Shown in pieces: positions 4,813 to 5,248 of a DNA stretch of 5,248 bases. Source of the DNA: Spirochaetia bacterium (GTDB lineage Bacteria > Spirochaetota > UBA12135); assembly GCA_003497555.1 (NCBI GenBank), contig DNNS01000456.1, positions 1 to 5,248 of the forward strand. The letters are read 5' to 3'. The position numbers and the translations under genes were made by a program. Each line of letters opens with the position of its first letter. Position 1 is the first letter of the stretch. The notes under the pieces are model-generated. The model was given only the letters and a program-made list of their open reading frames with translations. It was not told where the DNA came from and searched no databases.

Positions 4813-5248
4813 TTACCACTCTTTAAAAACAGGATTATAGTCAAGCCGGTATTGTTTCAGGATTTCGCCGGCCGGTAAAGATCTTTTCCAGGAGTTAACC
4901 GCCAGGGACGCGGAATTGGTAATAAAACCGTTGGAAAAAACCGCTCTCAGAAAATAGGTATAGCGGTTGTTGCTTTCAAGTTCGGAATCAAGAAAATTCG
5001 TATGGGCCGGGCTGATCGGAATTATTTTTTCCTTCCCGTCCGTAAAATCACTGCGCTTCAGCTCAAGTGTTTTTATAAAACCCTGCGCCCGGTAAGTGAT
5101 CATGACGGACTTATTGGTTGTATAAAGCGCCAACAAATCAAGCTGCGGCCGGATTTCTGTTCTGGGCATATAGATTCCTGAAATTAAAAGACGTTTTTTG
5201 GAATCGCAGAAGGAAAATACCAGAAAATACTCTTTTTCCCACGATAAA
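4813..5248 (-). CDS. fibronectin type III-like protein, 5' end beyond the window
   Basis: The reading frame stays open to the right edge, so the gene is probably partial here. Visible residues include PQLDLLALYTTNKSVMITY and, after an insert, NRYTYFLRAVFSNG, spaced like the B-C and F strands of an FN3-type beta sandwich (Y-x-F-x-V-x-A pattern). The upstream part in the frame, KEYFLVFSF then LLISGIY, also looks like beta strands. An alternative start is the ATG at 5169-5167, with AGGA 6 nt before it, giving 118 residues. No ATG, GTG or TTG occurs in frame between it and the edge, and that short version would lack a signal peptide. FN3-like domains usually mediate binding; no enzymatic motif is seen. 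The stop at 4815-4813 is 1 bp from the CNB gene, so the two are probably co-translated. The FN3 assignment rests on pattern only. Confidence 0.6.
   Translation of the reverse strand, partial: LSWEKEYFLVFSFCDSKKRLLISGIYMPRTEIRPQLDLLALYTTNKSVMITYRAQGFIKTLELKRSDFTDGKEKIIPISPAHTNFLDSELESNNRYTYFLRAVFSNGFITNSASLAVNSWKRSLPAGEILKQYRLDYNPVFKEW

Noticed and set aside
4834..4839. TATAAT on the minus strand near the start of the CNB gene
   Set aside because: No -35 box at suitable spacing (the region 16-18 bp upstream reads CCTGAA-like) and no extended -10 motif; the gene is 1 bp from its upstream neighbour.

Overview
The window is ordinary-looking, moderately AT-rich bacterial chromosome carrying six protein genes with almost no spare DNA. 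Two exported proteins (DUF4139 family, Cys-rich YHS-like) and a TPR protein with a signal peptide suggest a diderm (Gram-negative type) bacterium. The tandem cyclic-nucleotide-binding protein without a DNA-binding domain, together with the TPR and FN3-like proteins, made me think of spirochaetes or similar diderm phyla. That is an impression from protein style, not a demonstrated placement. I see no tRNA, rRNA, CRISPR array, insertion sequence or phage gene.

Layout. The left part reads rightward: a large DUF4140/DUF4139 (MuiA-like) exported protein at 108-1715, then a small exported cysteine-rich YHS/TRASH-like protein at 1772-2113. The small gene has its own promoter, a perfect TTGACA-17 bp-TATAAT whose -35 box contains the stop codon of the gene before it. 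The right part reads leftward: an FN3-like protein running off the right edge (4813-5248), a tandem cyclic-nucleotide-binding-domain protein (3735-4811), a TPR protein with a signal peptide (2589-3632) and a YfcE/MJ0936-type metallophosphodiesterase (2117-2596). The two groups converge at 2113/2117 with only 3 bp between stop codons.

Organisation. The leftward genes form two tight pairs. FN3-like and CNB are 1 bp apart. TPR and phosphodiesterase overlap by 8 bp, with a strong GGAGGT site inside the TPR gene. A gap of about 100 bp between the pairs holds a possible weak terminator and a GC-rich hairpin just before the TPR start codon. A cyclic-nucleotide receptor-like protein and a phosphodiesterase on the same strand invite the idea of a signalling module, but the phosphodiesterase active site (GNMD instead of GNHD) argues against simple cyclic-nucleotide hydrolysis.

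The most notable non-coding signals are the stop-codon-embedded consensus promoter, a promoter upstream of the MuiA-like gene that places +1 on the ATG (possible leaderless mRNA), and a 14-bp hairpin inside the 3' end of the phosphodiesterase gene that is fully paired only in the opposite-strand RNA. I did not find a clear new defence or mobile system.
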